Positions 6,934 through 15,846 of a stretch of DNA of 64,000 nucleotides are shown here, in pieces. Source of the DNA: CAZGKW01 sp964526295 (GTDB taxonomy: Bacteria > Planctomycetota > Phycisphaerae > FEN-1346); NCBI GenBank assembly GCA_964526295.1, contig CAZGKW010000025.1:1-64000 (forward strand), read 5' to 3'. Position 1 is the stretch's first letter, and each line of letters starts with the position of its first letter. The notes beneath the pieces are model-generated. The model searched no databases and had not been told where the DNA came from. It worked only from the letters and a program-made list of their open reading frames with translations. The position numbers were made by a program, and so were the translations under genes.

Positions 6934-8937
6934 GTGTTCAGTGCCGTCTCCATGAAGCGGCTGAGCGTCGTCGTCCTGGAACGGGACGAGCGGGCGGTGC
7001 TTCGCGGCCTGGGTCGGCTCGGGGCGGTCCACCTGGTCCGGGCCGGGGCGGGGCCCGAGACCGCCCCGCAGGAGCCGCCCGACCGCAGCGGCGACATCGC
7101 CCGGTGCGACCAGCTCCTCGGGCGGATCGACCGGGTCGCCCGAAGGTTGGACCTGGAGGAGCTGCCCGACCCGCCCGAGGAGCTGCCCGAGCTCTCGATG
7201 GACGAGGTCGACCGGCGCCTCGCGCCCATCGAGAGCGAGACCGACGAGGTGCTCCAGCGCCGCGAGGAGACCCTCCGGCGGTGGGGGCAGGTGACGGACC
7301 TCCTGGAACAGGTGTCGGCCTACGAGGGGTTGGAGCTCTCGTTCGACCAGATCGGCCGGTTCTCGTTCCTCCACTTCGCCATCGGGAGCCTCCCCGAGGA
7401 GAACCTCTCGCAATTCGAGGTGCAGGTCGGGCCGAACGTCGTGCTGCTCCCCTTGGGGGAGCGGGGCGGACGGCGGCGGCTGGTCGCCGTCACCAGCCGC
7501 AAGGGCCGGTTCGCCCTGGAGACGGAGCTGGAGAAGACGGGCTTTACGCGGGAGTCGGTGGCCCAGCCGGACGCCGGCACGATGCAGGACGTCCTGGAGG
7601 AGGCCCGCCGCGAGAAGGAGCAGCTCGCCGGCGAGTTGGCCCGGCCGCGCGAGGCGATCCGGAACCTCGCCCGCGAGGCCGCCCCGGAGCTGGCGACCCT
7701 CCGGGCCGTCACCGAGGTCGAGCGGAAGCTCCTGGAGGCCGAGCAGAACTTCCCCCGGACCGACGCGACGGTCCTGATCACCGGGTGGATCCCGGCCGAG
7801 GACGTGCCGGCCGTCCGGCACCGGCTCCAGGACCTGGTGGGCGGGCGGTGCGTTGTCGAGACCGAGGACACCGAGGACGTCCCGGAGGAAGAGGTGCCGG
7901 TCCTGCTCCGTCATCCGAGGCTCCTCAGGCCGTTCGAGATGCTTGTCGTCGGCTACGGTCTGCCGGGGTACCGGGAACTGGAGCCGACGCTGTTCGTGGC
8001 GATCACGTTCCTGGTGATGTTCGGGATGATGTTCGGCGACGTGGGTCACGGGGGCGTGCTGCTGGCCGCGGGGCTGGGAGCGCTGCTGGTGGGGCGCCGG
8101 GAGAAGGTCCGCGACGTCGGCATCCTGCTGATGATGGCGGGGGCGTCGAGCGTCGTCTTCGGCTTCGTCTACGGCGAGGCGTTCGGGGCACACCTTTACG
8201 GCCAGGCCGGCGAGCACGCCAAGCCGCACGTCCTGACGCCCGAGGGGGTGCACGAACTCATCCAGGGCGCCGTCCTCATCGGTATCGTGGTCCTGAGCAT
8301 CGGCCTGGTGCTGAACATCGTCAACCGTTTCCGCCGCGGCGACGTGATCGGCGGGTTCCTGGACAAGTTCGGCGTGTTCGGGGCGGTCTTCTACTGGGGG
8401 GTGCTGGCCCTGGGCATCAAGTGGTTCGTCAGCGAGGAGAAGACGCTGCACTGGCTCGAGGTGGTCCTGTTGATCATCCTGCCGCTCGTGGCCCTGGCCC
8501 TGAAGGAACCCATCCAGTACGCCCTGGCCACTCGGGCCGGGCGCCGGCCCCACGCCGAGAACGTCTTGATGGCGTTCGTCGAGTCGGCCATCGAGATGTT
8601 CGAGGCGATCCTCTCGTACATGGCCAATACGATCTCGTTTGTGCGTCTGGCGGCCTACGCGATGAGCCACGCCGCCATCCTGATGGCGACGTTCATGATG
8701 GCCCGGGAGATGGAGCGGCTGGTCGGAGGCGGGGGGCTGGGAAGCGCCCTCGGCGTGGTGGTGCTGGTGTTCGGCAACGCCCTGACGATCCTCCTGGAGG
8801 GGATCATCGCGAGCGTTCAGGCCCTGCGACTGGAGTACTACGAGTTCTTCGGCAAGTTCTTCTCGGGCACCGGCCGGGCCTTCAAGCCCTTCAGCCTGGG
8901 GGTCCGTGAGACGGTGTCCATGGGGAAAGACGAGTAA
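6934..8937 (+). CDS. ntpI: V-type ATPase subunit I (a-type membrane stator)
   Basis: A 667-residue protein with a soluble N-terminal half (opening MKRLSVVVLERDERAVLRGL, with coiled-coil segments around 90-130 and 215-275) and a C-terminal half of about seven to eight membrane helices beginning near residue 345 (ELEPTLFVAITFLVMFGMMFG). The block MFGDVGHGG, and later NTISFVRLAAYAMSHA, are hallmarks of the family; the Arg in the latter lies in the ion path. The GTG start at 6934 follows the previous stop by one base; the ATG at 6952 is an alternative. Confidence 0.95.
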   Translation: MFSAVSMKRLSVVVLERDERAVLRGLGRLGAVHLVRAGAGPETAPQEPPDRSGDIARCDQLLGRIDRVARRLDLEELPDPPEELPELSMDEVDRRLAPIESETDEVLQRREETLRRWGQVTDLLEQVSAYEGLELSFDQIGRFSFLHFAIGSLPEENLSQFEVQVGPNVVLLPLGERGGRRRLVAVTSRKGRFALETELEKTGFTRESVAQPDAGTMQDVLEEARREKEQLAGELARPREAIRNLAREAAPELATLRAVTEVERKLLEAEQNFPRTDATVLITGWIPAEDVPAVRHRLQDLVGGRCVVETEDTEDVPEEEVPVLLRHPRLLRPFEMLVVGYGLPGYRELEPTLFVAITFLVMFGMMFGDVGHGGVLLAAGLGALLVGRREKVRDVGILLMMAGASSVVFGFVYGEAFGAHLYGQAGEHAKPHVLTPEGVHELIQGAVLIGIVVLSIGLVLNIVNRFRRGDVIGGFLDKFGVFGAVFYWGVLALGIKWFVSEEKTLHWLEVVLLIILPLVALALKEPIQYALATRAGRRPHAENVLMAFVESAIEMFEAILSYMANTISFVRLAAYAMSHAAILMATFMMAREMERLVGGGGLGSALGVVVLVFGNALTILLEGIIASVQALRLEYYEFFGKFFSGTGRAFKPFSLGVRETVSMGKDE

Positions 8938-8948
8938 GGAGACGCCAG

Positions 8949-9317
8949 ATGAGCCTTCGCCGTTGGATACAGGGCGGTCTCGCCGGGGCCGTCGTCGCCA
9001 TGGCGGTCCTCGCCTGCGCGGCACTCGCTCGCGGGGCCGGCGAGGAGGAGGGTGTCGAGCCGCTCCTGAACGCGCCGACCGCGCCCCGGACGCTTGAGGA
9101 CGTCTACCACACGGTCGCCATCGCCGGCAGCGTGGCGTTCGTGACGGCCGTCTCGATCCTGGGGGCGGCCTACGCCGTCGGCAAGGTCGGGTCGGCGGCC
9201 CTGGGGGCGGCGGCGGAGAAGCCCGAGCTGCTCACTCGGTCGATCCTGTTCGTCGCGCTGGCCGAGGGCCTGGCGGTCCTGGGTTTCGCCGTGGCGATGA
9301 TGCTGCTGACCCTGTGA
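8949..9317 (+). CDS. ntpK: V-type ATPase subunit K (rotor ring proteolipid)
   Basis: A 122-residue rotor-ring subunit. The C-terminal 70 residues form one helical hairpin, GAAYAVGKVGSAALGAAAEKPEL then FVALAEGLAVLGFAVAMML, with the ion-binding Glu106 in the second helix. This is the single-hairpin form, not the fused double hairpin of enterococcal NtpK. An extra hydrophobic stretch (residues 8-28) followed by an acidic linker precedes it and looks like a signal or leader segment. I see no glutamine in the first hairpin helix of the kind used for Na binding, so protons are the likelier coupling ion, but this is weak evidence. Confidence 0.92.
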   Translation: MSLRRWIQGGLAGAVVAMAVLACAALARGAGEEEGVEPLLNAPTAPRTLEDVYHTVAIAGSVAFVTAVSILGAAYAVGKVGSAALGAAAEKPELLTRSILFVALAEGLAVLGFAVAMMLLTL

Positions 9318-9336
9318 GCCGGCGAGGGACGTTCAG

Positions 9337-9666
9337 ATGAGGTTCTACTGCGTCGCCGACGAGGATACGGTCCGCGGCTTCCGCCTGGCGGGCGTCCAGG
9401 GCGAGGTCGTCGCGGGCGCCGCCCAGGCCGAGGCCGCCGTCCGCCGCGCCGCCGACCGGCCGGACCTCGGCGTCCTGATCGTCACCCAGTCGGTGGCGGC
9501 CGACGCCCGGGACCTCGTCGACGAGATCCGGATGACCCGCACGCAGCCGCTGGTGGTCGAGGTGCCGGGGCCCGAAGGTCCGCTCCCGGGCCGAAAGACG
9601 CTCCGCGACTTCGTCCAGGAGGCGGTCGGCATCAGCCTCGGACGCGAGGAAAGGCCGGTCCCATGA
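9337..9666 (+). CDS. ntpF: V-type ATPase subunit F
   Basis: A 109-residue central-shaft subunit. It starts MRFYCVADEDTVRGFRLAGV, the usual opening with the conserved V-A-D-E-D-T and G-F-R-L-A-G elements, followed by a Rossmann-like alternation of strands and helices with LGVLIVTQSVA in the middle. It overlaps the next gene by four bases (ATGA type), consistent with translational coupling. Confidence 0.92.
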   Translation: MRFYCVADEDTVRGFRLAGVQGEVVAGAAQAEAAVRRAADRPDLGVLIVTQSVAADARDLVDEIRMTRTQPLVVEVPGPEGPLPGRKTLRDFVQEAVGISLGREERPVP

Positions 9667-10316
9667 CCGCCGCCGACTCCAGCCCGATGGACGTCCTGCG
9701 GCAGGAGATCCTGGCCGACGCCGAGAAGCAGGCCGAGCGGACCCGCCGCCGGGCCAGGCGAGACGCCAAGGCCGCCCTCGACAAGGCCGAGCAGGAGGCC
9801 GCCGAGGACCGCGACGCCCGCCTCGCGGAGGCCCGTCGCCGGGCCCAGACGATGCGCGACCTCGTCCTGGCTCGCGTGCCGGTCGAGGTCCGCCGCATGC
9901 AGGCCCACCGCCAGGAGGACGTGCTTCGTGACGTCCGCGACGAGGCCGAACGCCGCCTGGCCGAGCGCGACGGGTTCGACTATGCCGCCGCCGTCGCGGA
10001 CCTTGCGGCCGAGGCCATCCGGCGGATGGACGGCAGCCGGTTCGTTCTGGGCCTGTCGGCGGCCGACCGGGAGGCCCTCGGCGGTTCACTGGCGAACGAG
10101 GTCCGCCGCCGCCTTGGCCGGGACGACCTGGACCTCTCGATCGACGCCGAGTCGGCCGACGCCGAAACGGGCGTCGTCGTCCGGGACGTCGACGGCCGCC
10201 AGGTGTGGGACAACCGTTTCGCGGCCCGCCTGGAGCGGATGTGGCCGGAGCTTCGCCGCCGCATCGCCTGCCGCCTGTTCCAGCGGGGGACGACGCCCGA
10301 GGCCGAGGAGCCGTAG
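9663..10316 (+). CDS. ntpE: V-type ATPase subunit E (peripheral stalk)
   Basis: A 217-residue protein with a long Ala/Glu/Arg-rich N-terminal helix (about residues 8-100) and a compact C-terminal domain, the architecture of subunit E, which binds the top of the catalytic head and pairs with the H/G subunit. It overlaps subunit F by four bases and ends three bases before subunit A. Confidence 0.85.
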   Translation: MTAADSSPMDVLRQEILADAEKQAERTRRRARRDAKAALDKAEQEAAEDRDARLAEARRRAQTMRDLVLARVPVEVRRMQAHRQEDVLRDVRDEAERRLAERDGFDYAAAVADLAAEAIRRMDGSRFVLGLSAADREALGGSLANEVRRRLGRDDLDLSIDAESADAETGVVVRDVDGRQVWDNRFAARLERMWPELRRRIACRLFQRGTTPEAEEP

Positions 10317-10319
10317 GCG

Positions 10320-12137
10320 ATGACCGCCGTCAGCACCGCCAACCCGACTGTCGCCCGCGTCAGCGGCCCGATCGTCACGGCCGTCGGCCTGCGAGGCGCC
10401 TTGATGTACGAAGTCGTCCTGGTGGGCGAGCTGGGCCTCATTGGCGAGGTCGTCCGCGTCCAGGGCGACCTGGGCACGATCCAGGTCTACGAGAACACCA
10501 CCGGCCTGGGGCCCGGCGACCCGGTCGAGCGGACGGGGGCCCCCTTGTCGGTCAGCCTCGGGCCGGGCCTCGTCGGGACCACGTTCGACGGCATCCAGCG
10601 GCCGCTCGAAGCGATCGCCCGGCACTCCGGCGCCTTCATCGACCGAGGGGCCAAGCCCGACCCGCTCGACCCGTCGAAGAGGTGGCCGTTCGACCCCGAC
10701 CTCAAGGAGGGCGACGAGGTGACAGGGGGCGAGTACCTCGGTGACGTGACCGAGACGCCCCTCGTGCACCATCACGTTCTCGTCCCGCCCGGCGTCTCGG
10801 GCCGGGTCCGGTGGATCGCCGGGGCGGGCGACTACACGGTCGCCGACACGATCTGCGTCCTGGAGACGCCCCAGGGGGAGCGGGAGCTGACGATGGTCCA
10901 GCGATGGCCGGTCCGCGTGCCGCGACCCATCCGCAGCCGCCGCCGGCCGAGCGAGCCCCTCGTCACCGGCCAGCGGATCATCGACATGTTCTTCCCGATA
11001 GCCAAGGGCGGGACGGCGGCGATCCCCGGCGGGTTCGGGACCGGCAAGACCATGACCCAGCACCAGCTCGCCAAGTGGTCCGACGCCCAGGTCATCGTCT
11101 ACGTCGGTTGCGGGGAGCGCGGCAACGAGATGACCGACGTCCTGCGGGAGTTCCCCGAGCTGGTAGACCCCTGGGCGGGCCGGCCGCTGATGGAGCGGAC
11201 CATCCTCGTGGCCAACACGAGCAACATGCCGGTCGCCGCCCGCGAGGTCTCCATCTACACCGGGATCACGCTGGCCGAGTACTACCGGGACCAGGGGCTG
11301 GACGTGGCGGTGTTCGCCGACTCGACGAGCCGGTGGGCCGAGGCCCTGCGGGAGCTGGCCGCCCGCCTGGAGGAGATGCCCGCCGAGGAAGGGTTCCCGG
11401 CGACGCTGGCGACGCGCCTGGCGCAGTTCTACGAGCGAGGCGGCGCGGTCGAGACCCTCGCCGGGAAGCCCGGCTCGGTCTCCATCGTCGGGGCCGTCAG
11501 CCCCCCGGGCAGCGACTTCTCCGAGCCCGTGACCCAGCACACCCGGCGGTTCACCCGGTGCTTCTGGGCCCTCGACACGGAGCTGGCGAACGCCCGGCAC
11601 TACCCGTCGATCCACTGGCTCCGAAGCTACTCCGAGTACGTCGAGGACGTGGCCCCGTGGTGGGAGCGGCGGGCCCCGGACTGGTCGGACCTGCGGGGCG
11701 AGGCCATGGCCGTCCTCCAGCGCGAGGAGCGGCTCCAGCAGATCGTCAAGCTGGTCGGCCCGGACGTCCTGCCCGACACCCAGCGGCTGGTGCTCCTGGT
11801 GGCCGAGGTCCTGCGCGACGGGTACCTGGCCCAGAACGCATTCGAGCCCAAGGACGTCTACGCCGCGCCCGAGCGCCAGGTGGAGCTGCTGCGGATCATC
11901 CTGACGCTTTACCGGCGGGGCCGGCGGCTGATCGAGGCGGGGGCCCCCCTGGCGCGAATCAGCCAACTGCCGGCCCTGCCGCGCCTCCGGCGGATCAAGA
12001 ACACCGTCGGCAACGACGAGATGGACGAGCTGCGGGCGTTCGGGGCGGAGCTGAGCGAGCAGCTAGACGCCTTGGCGGGCGAGTATCCCGGCGCGGCGGG
12101 ACCCCGGGTCGCCGCCGGGGCCGAGGAGTCGAGGTGA
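10320..12137 (+). CDS. ntpA: V-type ATPase catalytic subunit A
   Basis: A 605-residue catalytic subunit. The P-loop is GGFGTGKT (residues 237-244); most family members have GPFG or GAFG here, so the second glycine is slightly unusual. YVGCGERGNEM (261-271), SIYTGITLAEYYRDQG and VFADSTSRWAEALRE follow in the expected order, as does the non-homologous insert around residues 115-190 that separates A subunits from F-type beta subunits. ATP binding and hydrolysis or synthesis occur here at the A/B interface. Confidence 0.98.
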   Translation: MTAVSTANPTVARVSGPIVTAVGLRGALMYEVVLVGELGLIGEVVRVQGDLGTIQVYENTTGLGPGDPVERTGAPLSVSLGPGLVGTTFDGIQRPLEAIARHSGAFIDRGAKPDPLDPSKRWPFDPDLKEGDEVTGGEYLGDVTETPLVHHHVLVPPGVSGRVRWIAGAGDYTVADTICVLETPQGERELTMVQRWPVRVPRPIRSRRRPSEPLVTGQRIIDMFFPIAKGGTAAIPGGFGTGKTMTQHQLAKWSDAQVIVYVGCGERGNEMTDVLREFPELVDPWAGRPLMERTILVANTSNMPVAAREVSIYTGITLAEYYRDQGLDVAVFADSTSRWAEALRELAARLEEMPAEEGFPATLATRLAQFYERGGAVETLAGKPGSVSIVGAVSPPGSDFSEPVTQHTRRFTRCFWALDTELANARHYPSIHWLRSYSEYVEDVAPWWERRAPDWSDLRGEAMAVLQREERLQQIVKLVGPDVLPDTQRLVLLVAEVLRDGYLAQNAFEPKDVYAAPERQVELLRIILTLYRRGRRLIEAGAPLARISQLPALPRLRRIKNTVGNDEMDELRAFGAELSEQLDALAGEYPGAAGPRVAAGAEESR

Positions 12138-12141
12138 CGAC

Positions 12142-13629
12142 GTGACCGTCTTCGACCTGGACATCACGGACCACGGGCTCCGGTACCGGGGCGTCTCGCG
12201 GATCGACGGGCCGCTCGTCTTCGTCGAGCGGGTCCGCAACGTCGGCTTCGACGAGGTGGTCCACATCACCGACCCGGCGGGCCAGGACCGCGTCGGCCGC
12301 GTCCTGGACGTCTCCGAGGACCGGGCCGTCATCCAGGTGCTCGAAGGGACCGACGGCCTGTCGAACCGGGACACCCAGGTCCGGTTTCTGGGCGAGGGTT
12401 TTCGTCTGCCGGTCTCGGGGGACATGCTCGGGCGGGTCTTCGACGGCCTGGGCCGGCCTATGGACGACGGTCCTGCGCCGCTCTCGGCCGACCGGCGGGA
12501 CATCAACGGCCGGCCGATCAACCCGTGGTCGCGGCAGTATCCGCGGGAGTTCGTCCAGACGGGCCTCTCGGCGATGGACGGGATGAACGCCCTCGTCAGG
12601 GGCCAGAAGCTGCCGATCTTCTCGGGCAACGGCCTGCCGCACGACCGGATCGCGGCCCAGATCGTCCGCCAGGCCCGCCTCCTGGAGGAAGAGGTGACGT
12701 TCTCGATCGTCTTTGCGGCGATGGGCGTCAAGAACGACGTGGCGAGCTACTTCCTGCGGAACTTCGAGGATTCGGGGGCCCTGGCGCGGGTGGCGCTGTT
12801 CCTGTCGCTGGCCGACGCCCCGAGCGTCGAGCGGCTCATGACGCCGCGGTGTGCCCTGACGCTGGCCGAGCACCTCGCCTTCGACCTCGGGCAGCACGTC
12901 CTCGTCCTGATGACCGACATGACGAACTACTGCGAGGCCCTGCGGGAAGTGGGCACGGCCCGAGGCGAGATCCCCGGACGAAAGGGCTATCCCGGCTACC
13001 TCTACTCGGACCTTGCGGGCCTGTACGAACGCGCCGGCCGTATCCGGGGCTCCGACGGGTCGATCACCCAGATGGCCATCCTCACGATGCCGTCCGACGA
13101 CATCAGCCACCCTGTGCCCGACCTGACGGGCTACATCACCGAGGGCCAGATCGTGCTGGAGCGCGACCTGCACCAGCGGGGGGTGTACCCCCCGATTGCG
13201 GGCCTCCCGAGCCTGTCGCGTCTGATGAAGGACGGGGTAGGGGAGGGGTTCACCCGGGCGGACCACGCGCCGCTGGCGAGCCAGCTCTTCGCCTGCTACG
13301 CCCACGTCAAGCAGGTCCGCGGCCTGGCCGACGTCATCGGCGAGGAGGAGCTGGGCCTGCTGGACCGGACGTACCTGGAGTTCGGCGAGGCGTTCGAGCG
13401 GCGGTTCATCAACCAGGGTGAATACGAAAACCGCGACATCGAGACGACGCTGGAGCTGGGGTGGGACATCCTCTCGATCGTGCCCCGCGACGAGCTGCAT
13501 CGCCTGAGCGACGAGATGCTCGACGCCCATTACCGGGACGAGACGAAGGCCGAGACGGCTGAAGGCGAACCGGGCGAGGAAGCGCCCGCCGAGGAAGTCG
13601 AGGCGCCCGAACCCGACGAAATCGCCTAG
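12142..13629 (+). CDS. ntpB: V-type ATPase non-catalytic subunit B
   Basis: A 495-residue B subunit starting at a GTG four bases after subunit A. It keeps the NGRPINPWSRQYPREFVQTG and GQKLPIFSGNGLPHD blocks and, as expected, lacks a Walker A lysine. LMTDMTNYCEALREV and GYPGYLYSDLA are further B-family signatures. The last 30 residues form an acidic, Glu/Pro/Ala-rich tail that is longer than usual. Confidence 0.98.
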   Translation: MTVFDLDITDHGLRYRGVSRIDGPLVFVERVRNVGFDEVVHITDPAGQDRVGRVLDVSEDRAVIQVLEGTDGLSNRDTQVRFLGEGFRLPVSGDMLGRVFDGLGRPMDDGPAPLSADRRDINGRPINPWSRQYPREFVQTGLSAMDGMNALVRGQKLPIFSGNGLPHDRIAAQIVRQARLLEEEVTFSIVFAAMGVKNDVASYFLRNFEDSGALARVALFLSLADAPSVERLMTPRCALTLAEHLAFDLGQHVLVLMTDMTNYCEALREVGTARGEIPGRKGYPGYLYSDLAGLYERAGRIRGSDGSITQMAILTMPSDDISHPVPDLTGYITEGQIVLERDLHQRGVYPPIAGLPSLSRLMKDGVGEGFTRADHAPLASQLFACYAHVKQVRGLADVIGEEELGLLDRTYLEFGEAFERRFINQGEYENRDIETTLELGWDILSIVPRDELHRLSDEMLDAHYRDETKAETAEGEPGEEAPAEEVEAPEPDEIA

Positions 13630-13642
13630 CGCCTTCTCGAGC

Positions 13643-13684
13643 GGCGAGCGGAAGCTCGCCATGGCGCGCGACCGCGCAGTCGCG
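13643..13684 (+). promoter_or_regulatory. Two tandem hairpins between subunit B and subunit D genes
   Basis: GGCGAGC-GGAA-GCTCGCC (13643-13660) is a perfect 7-bp stem closed by a GGAA loop, and CGCGAC-CGCGCA-GTCGCG (13667-13684) is a second stem. There is no U-run, so they are more likely to tune mRNA stability or expression of the distal genes than to end transcription. Confidence 0.4.
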
Positions 13685-13715
13685 TAAGCTGGGTCGATAG
13701 GCTTTTTGAACAGGC

Positions 13716-14375
13716 ATGACCATGGCCAAGCTCAACGTCGCGCCGACCAAGTCGAACTGCATGGCCCTGGAGCGGCAGCTCGAGTTCGCCCAGGAAGGCC
13801 ATGACCTGCTGGAGCAGAAGCGGCAGATCCTGGTCTTCGAGCTGATGGGCCGCATCGGCCGGGCCCGCGACGTCGAGCGGCGGCTGGAGGACGCCATGGC
13901 ACGGGCCCACGCGGCACTCCGCGAAACGCTCCTGGAGATGGGCGGCGACGCCGTCGAGCGGGCCGCCGTGGGCGTCCGGGCCGACCACGCCGTCGAGGTC
14001 GACGAGGAGCCGCTCATGGGCATCAGGCTCCCCACGGTGGAGGCCCAGGTGGCGGCGTTGGGCGTCCAGTTCGGCGTCACGGGCACGAGCGCCCACGCCG
14101 ACCGGTCCATGCAGCGGTTTGCCGAGGCCCTGGTGCTGGTGGCGGACCTGGCGGAACTCGAGAACGCCGTCCTCCGCCTGGCGCGCGAGTTGAAGCGGAC
14201 CATGCGCCGCGTGAACGCCCTGTCGAAGGTCTTCATCCCGGACTACTCCGAAACGCTCGACTATATCACGTCGAACCTGGAGGAACGCGAGCGGGAATCG
14301 CTGATCATCATGAAGATGATCAAGGGCCGCCTCGGCGGGGCGGTCGAAGGGAGCGACGGCCATGGCCAGACCTAG
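13716..14375 (+). CDS. ntpD: V-type ATPase subunit D (central shaft)
   Basis: A 219-residue central-shaft protein that begins KLNVAPTKSNCMALERQLEFA, the conserved subunit D opening, and ends with a second long helix containing RRVNALSKVFIPDYSETLDYI. The two helices form the antiparallel shaft that turns inside the A3B3 head. It overlaps the next gene by 14 bases. Confidence 0.97.
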   Translation: MTMAKLNVAPTKSNCMALERQLEFAQEGHDLLEQKRQILVFELMGRIGRARDVERRLEDAMARAHAALRETLLEMGGDAVERAAVGVRADHAVEVDEEPLMGIRLPTVEAQVAALGVQFGVTGTSAHADRSMQRFAEALVLVADLAELENAVLRLARELKRTMRRVNALSKVFIPDYSETLDYITSNLEERERESLIIMKMIKGRLGGAVEGSDGHGQT

Positions 14376-14817
14376 CCCGGTCACGCACGTCCTCGTCCTG
14401 GTGGACGGCACGGAGTCGTCGTTCAAGGCGGCCGACTGCGCCATCGAGATGGCCCTGGCCCTCGGGGCCAGAATGACCGCCCTGGCCGTCGTCGACACCG
14501 AGACGCTGCGGCAGCTCCTTTCCGTGAAGATCCTGGTCGATGTCGAGATGGGCGAGTTCGAGGCCGAGCTCCAGGAAAGCGCCCGGCGCCAGCTCGCCGA
14601 CGTCCGCGAACGGGCCCTCGACAGGAAGCTCGTCATCGACGAGGTGCTGATGACGGGCAACGTCGAGACGGTCGTCCCGCGGGAGGTCGAGGAGCGGCGA
14701 GTGGACCTGATTGCCCTGGGGGCGTTCCAGGTCTCGAAGGTGACCCGCGACCTGGTGGCCCGCCAGAGGCAGCAGATCATCGACCGGGCGACTTGCCCGG
14801 TGCTGGTGGTCAAGTGA
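14362..14817 (+). CDS. Universal stress protein (UspA) family
   Basis: A 151-residue single UspA domain: SPVTHVLVLVDGTESSFKAA at the start, a central ERRVDLIALGAFQ strand and ATCPVLVVK at the end. The usual G-2X-G-9X-G(S/T) nucleotide-binding signature is not clear (the site reads GAFQVSK), so it may not bind ATP. Overlap with subunit D makes it the last member of the V-ATPase transcription unit. Confidence 0.85.
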   Translation: MARPSPVTHVLVLVDGTESSFKAADCAIEMALALGARMTALAVVDTETLRQLLSVKILVDVEMGEFEAELQESARRQLADVRERALDRKLVIDEVLMTGNVETVVPREVEERRVDLIALGAFQVSKVTRDLVARQRQQIIDRATCPVLVVK

Positions 14818-14866
14818 CGGCGAAGGGCTTGCGGGGAGAGGGCACCCGTTCGATGGCCGGCTTCGA

Positions 14867-15460
14867 CTACTGGGACGGCGGCGCAACCACGGCACTTACG
14901 TCATAGAACTCGTCTACGCACTGGCGCAGCTCTTGCGGCGTCCGCTCGTTTCCCCCCAGCACCACGTAGACTCCCCATCGCGCGCATTCCTCTATGACTG
15001 GTCGGAAGTCGAGGTCGTTGGACACGACCAAGGCAACGTGCACGTTCCCGCGATACGCGTGGCTCAACATGTCCACTGCGAGAAGGACGTCCACCTCCTT
15101 CTGCCTCGGCGATCGTTCCGTCCTTCGGCGAAGCGTTCCGGGCCGGACATGCCAGCCCGCAGTGGCTTCGATTGCATCGAGGATGCGTTTCTGTCTCTCG
15201 TATCCCTTATGGTGGCGGTCCACGGGAGCGTCGTAGTAGTAGGCACGGTACAATCGTGCATGCTTTGCGGCGTATGGTCCGAGCGTTCCCATCCGCTGGG
15301 CCAACTGAGTAACGACACAAACGTACTTCCTGACGTATTCATCCTCGCGGTCCGCCAAGTCCGTGTGCCATCTGTCAAAGCTGCCCTTGCGCAGATTCTC
15401 GCCATCAATGAAGGCGTATTTCCGCGTGCTGGAATCGAACGGGGCCCGCCTGATTGTCAC
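14867..15460 (-). CDS. NYN-domain (PIN-like, LabA/DUF88 type) protein
   Basis: A 197-residue protein with a GTG start preceded by GGAGG. The NYN nuclease fold is indicated by YAFIDGENL (Asp19 and Glu21), the middle block KEVDVLLAVDMLSHA and the later VSNDLDFRPVIEE, which supply the acidic residues expected to bind Mg. A cluster of basic residues (about 105-120) precedes the second block. These proteins act on RNA; the target is unknown. It lies 65 bases downstream of a toxin-antitoxin pair on the same strand, and the whole 14.9-16.1 kb stretch is visibly less GC-rich than its neighbours, which hints at acquisition by transfer. Confidence 0.85.
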   Translation of the reverse strand: MTIRRAPFDSSTRKYAFIDGENLRKGSFDRWHTDLADREDEYVRKYVCVVTQLAQRMGTLGPYAAKHARLYRAYYYDAPVDRHHKGYERQKRILDAIEATAGWHVRPGTLRRRTERSPRQKEVDVLLAVDMLSHAYRGNVHVALVVSNDLDFRPVIEECARWGVYVVLGGNERTPQELRQCVDEFYDVSAVVAPPSQ

Positions 15461-15525
15461 GGTTACGCCTCCGCCTGTGCGTGAAGAATCTTTGCGGCTT
15501 TGCTGCCCTCCGGAACCTCTTAGGC

Positions 15526-15846
15526 TCAGGCTTCCAGCAGGTCAATCACCGTCTTGGCCTTCTCTTGCGCCACCTGTCCGGCGCGGTAGAGGATGAGGTC
15601 CGCATCGCCTGTGAAGAGGCGGTTCGGGCGGATGTTGCTCGGCTTGCGGAGCGAGCCAGAATGAAAGTCGGCTTCGTCGAGGGGGACGGCGTAGCCGTCT
15701 GCGACTGACCGGCTCGTAATCTGGCAGAGGATGAAGTCGCCGCGGCCCGCCGAGGCCAAGACGAGCGCCGGTCGCCGCTTGGCGCGAGTCAGGTCTGAGA
15801 AGGGGAAGGGCACGACCACCACGTCGCCCTTCACAAATCTTGCCAT
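15526..15846 (-). CDS. PemK/MazF-like endoribonuclease toxin
   Basis: A 106-residue protein of the PemK/MazF family: it opens FVKGDVVVVPFPFSDLT, followed by KRRPALVLA and QITSRS, the usual order of beta-strands and active-site positions (Arg in KRRP, Ser/Thr in ITS). The start at 15846 overlaps the antitoxin gene by 16 bases. MazF-type toxins cut mRNA at short motifs; specificity cannot be read from sequence. Confidence 0.85.
   Translation of the reverse strand: MARFVKGDVVVVPFPFSDLTRAKRRPALVLASAGRGDFILCQITSRSVADGYAVPLDEADFHSGSLRKPSNIRPNRLFTGDADLILYRAGQVAQEKAKTVIDLLEA

Noticed and set aside
14917..14936. TGGCGCAGCTCTTGC, a sigma-54-like match on the plus strand
   Set aside because: It has two mismatches, lies inside the NYN coding region and no gene follows on that strand.
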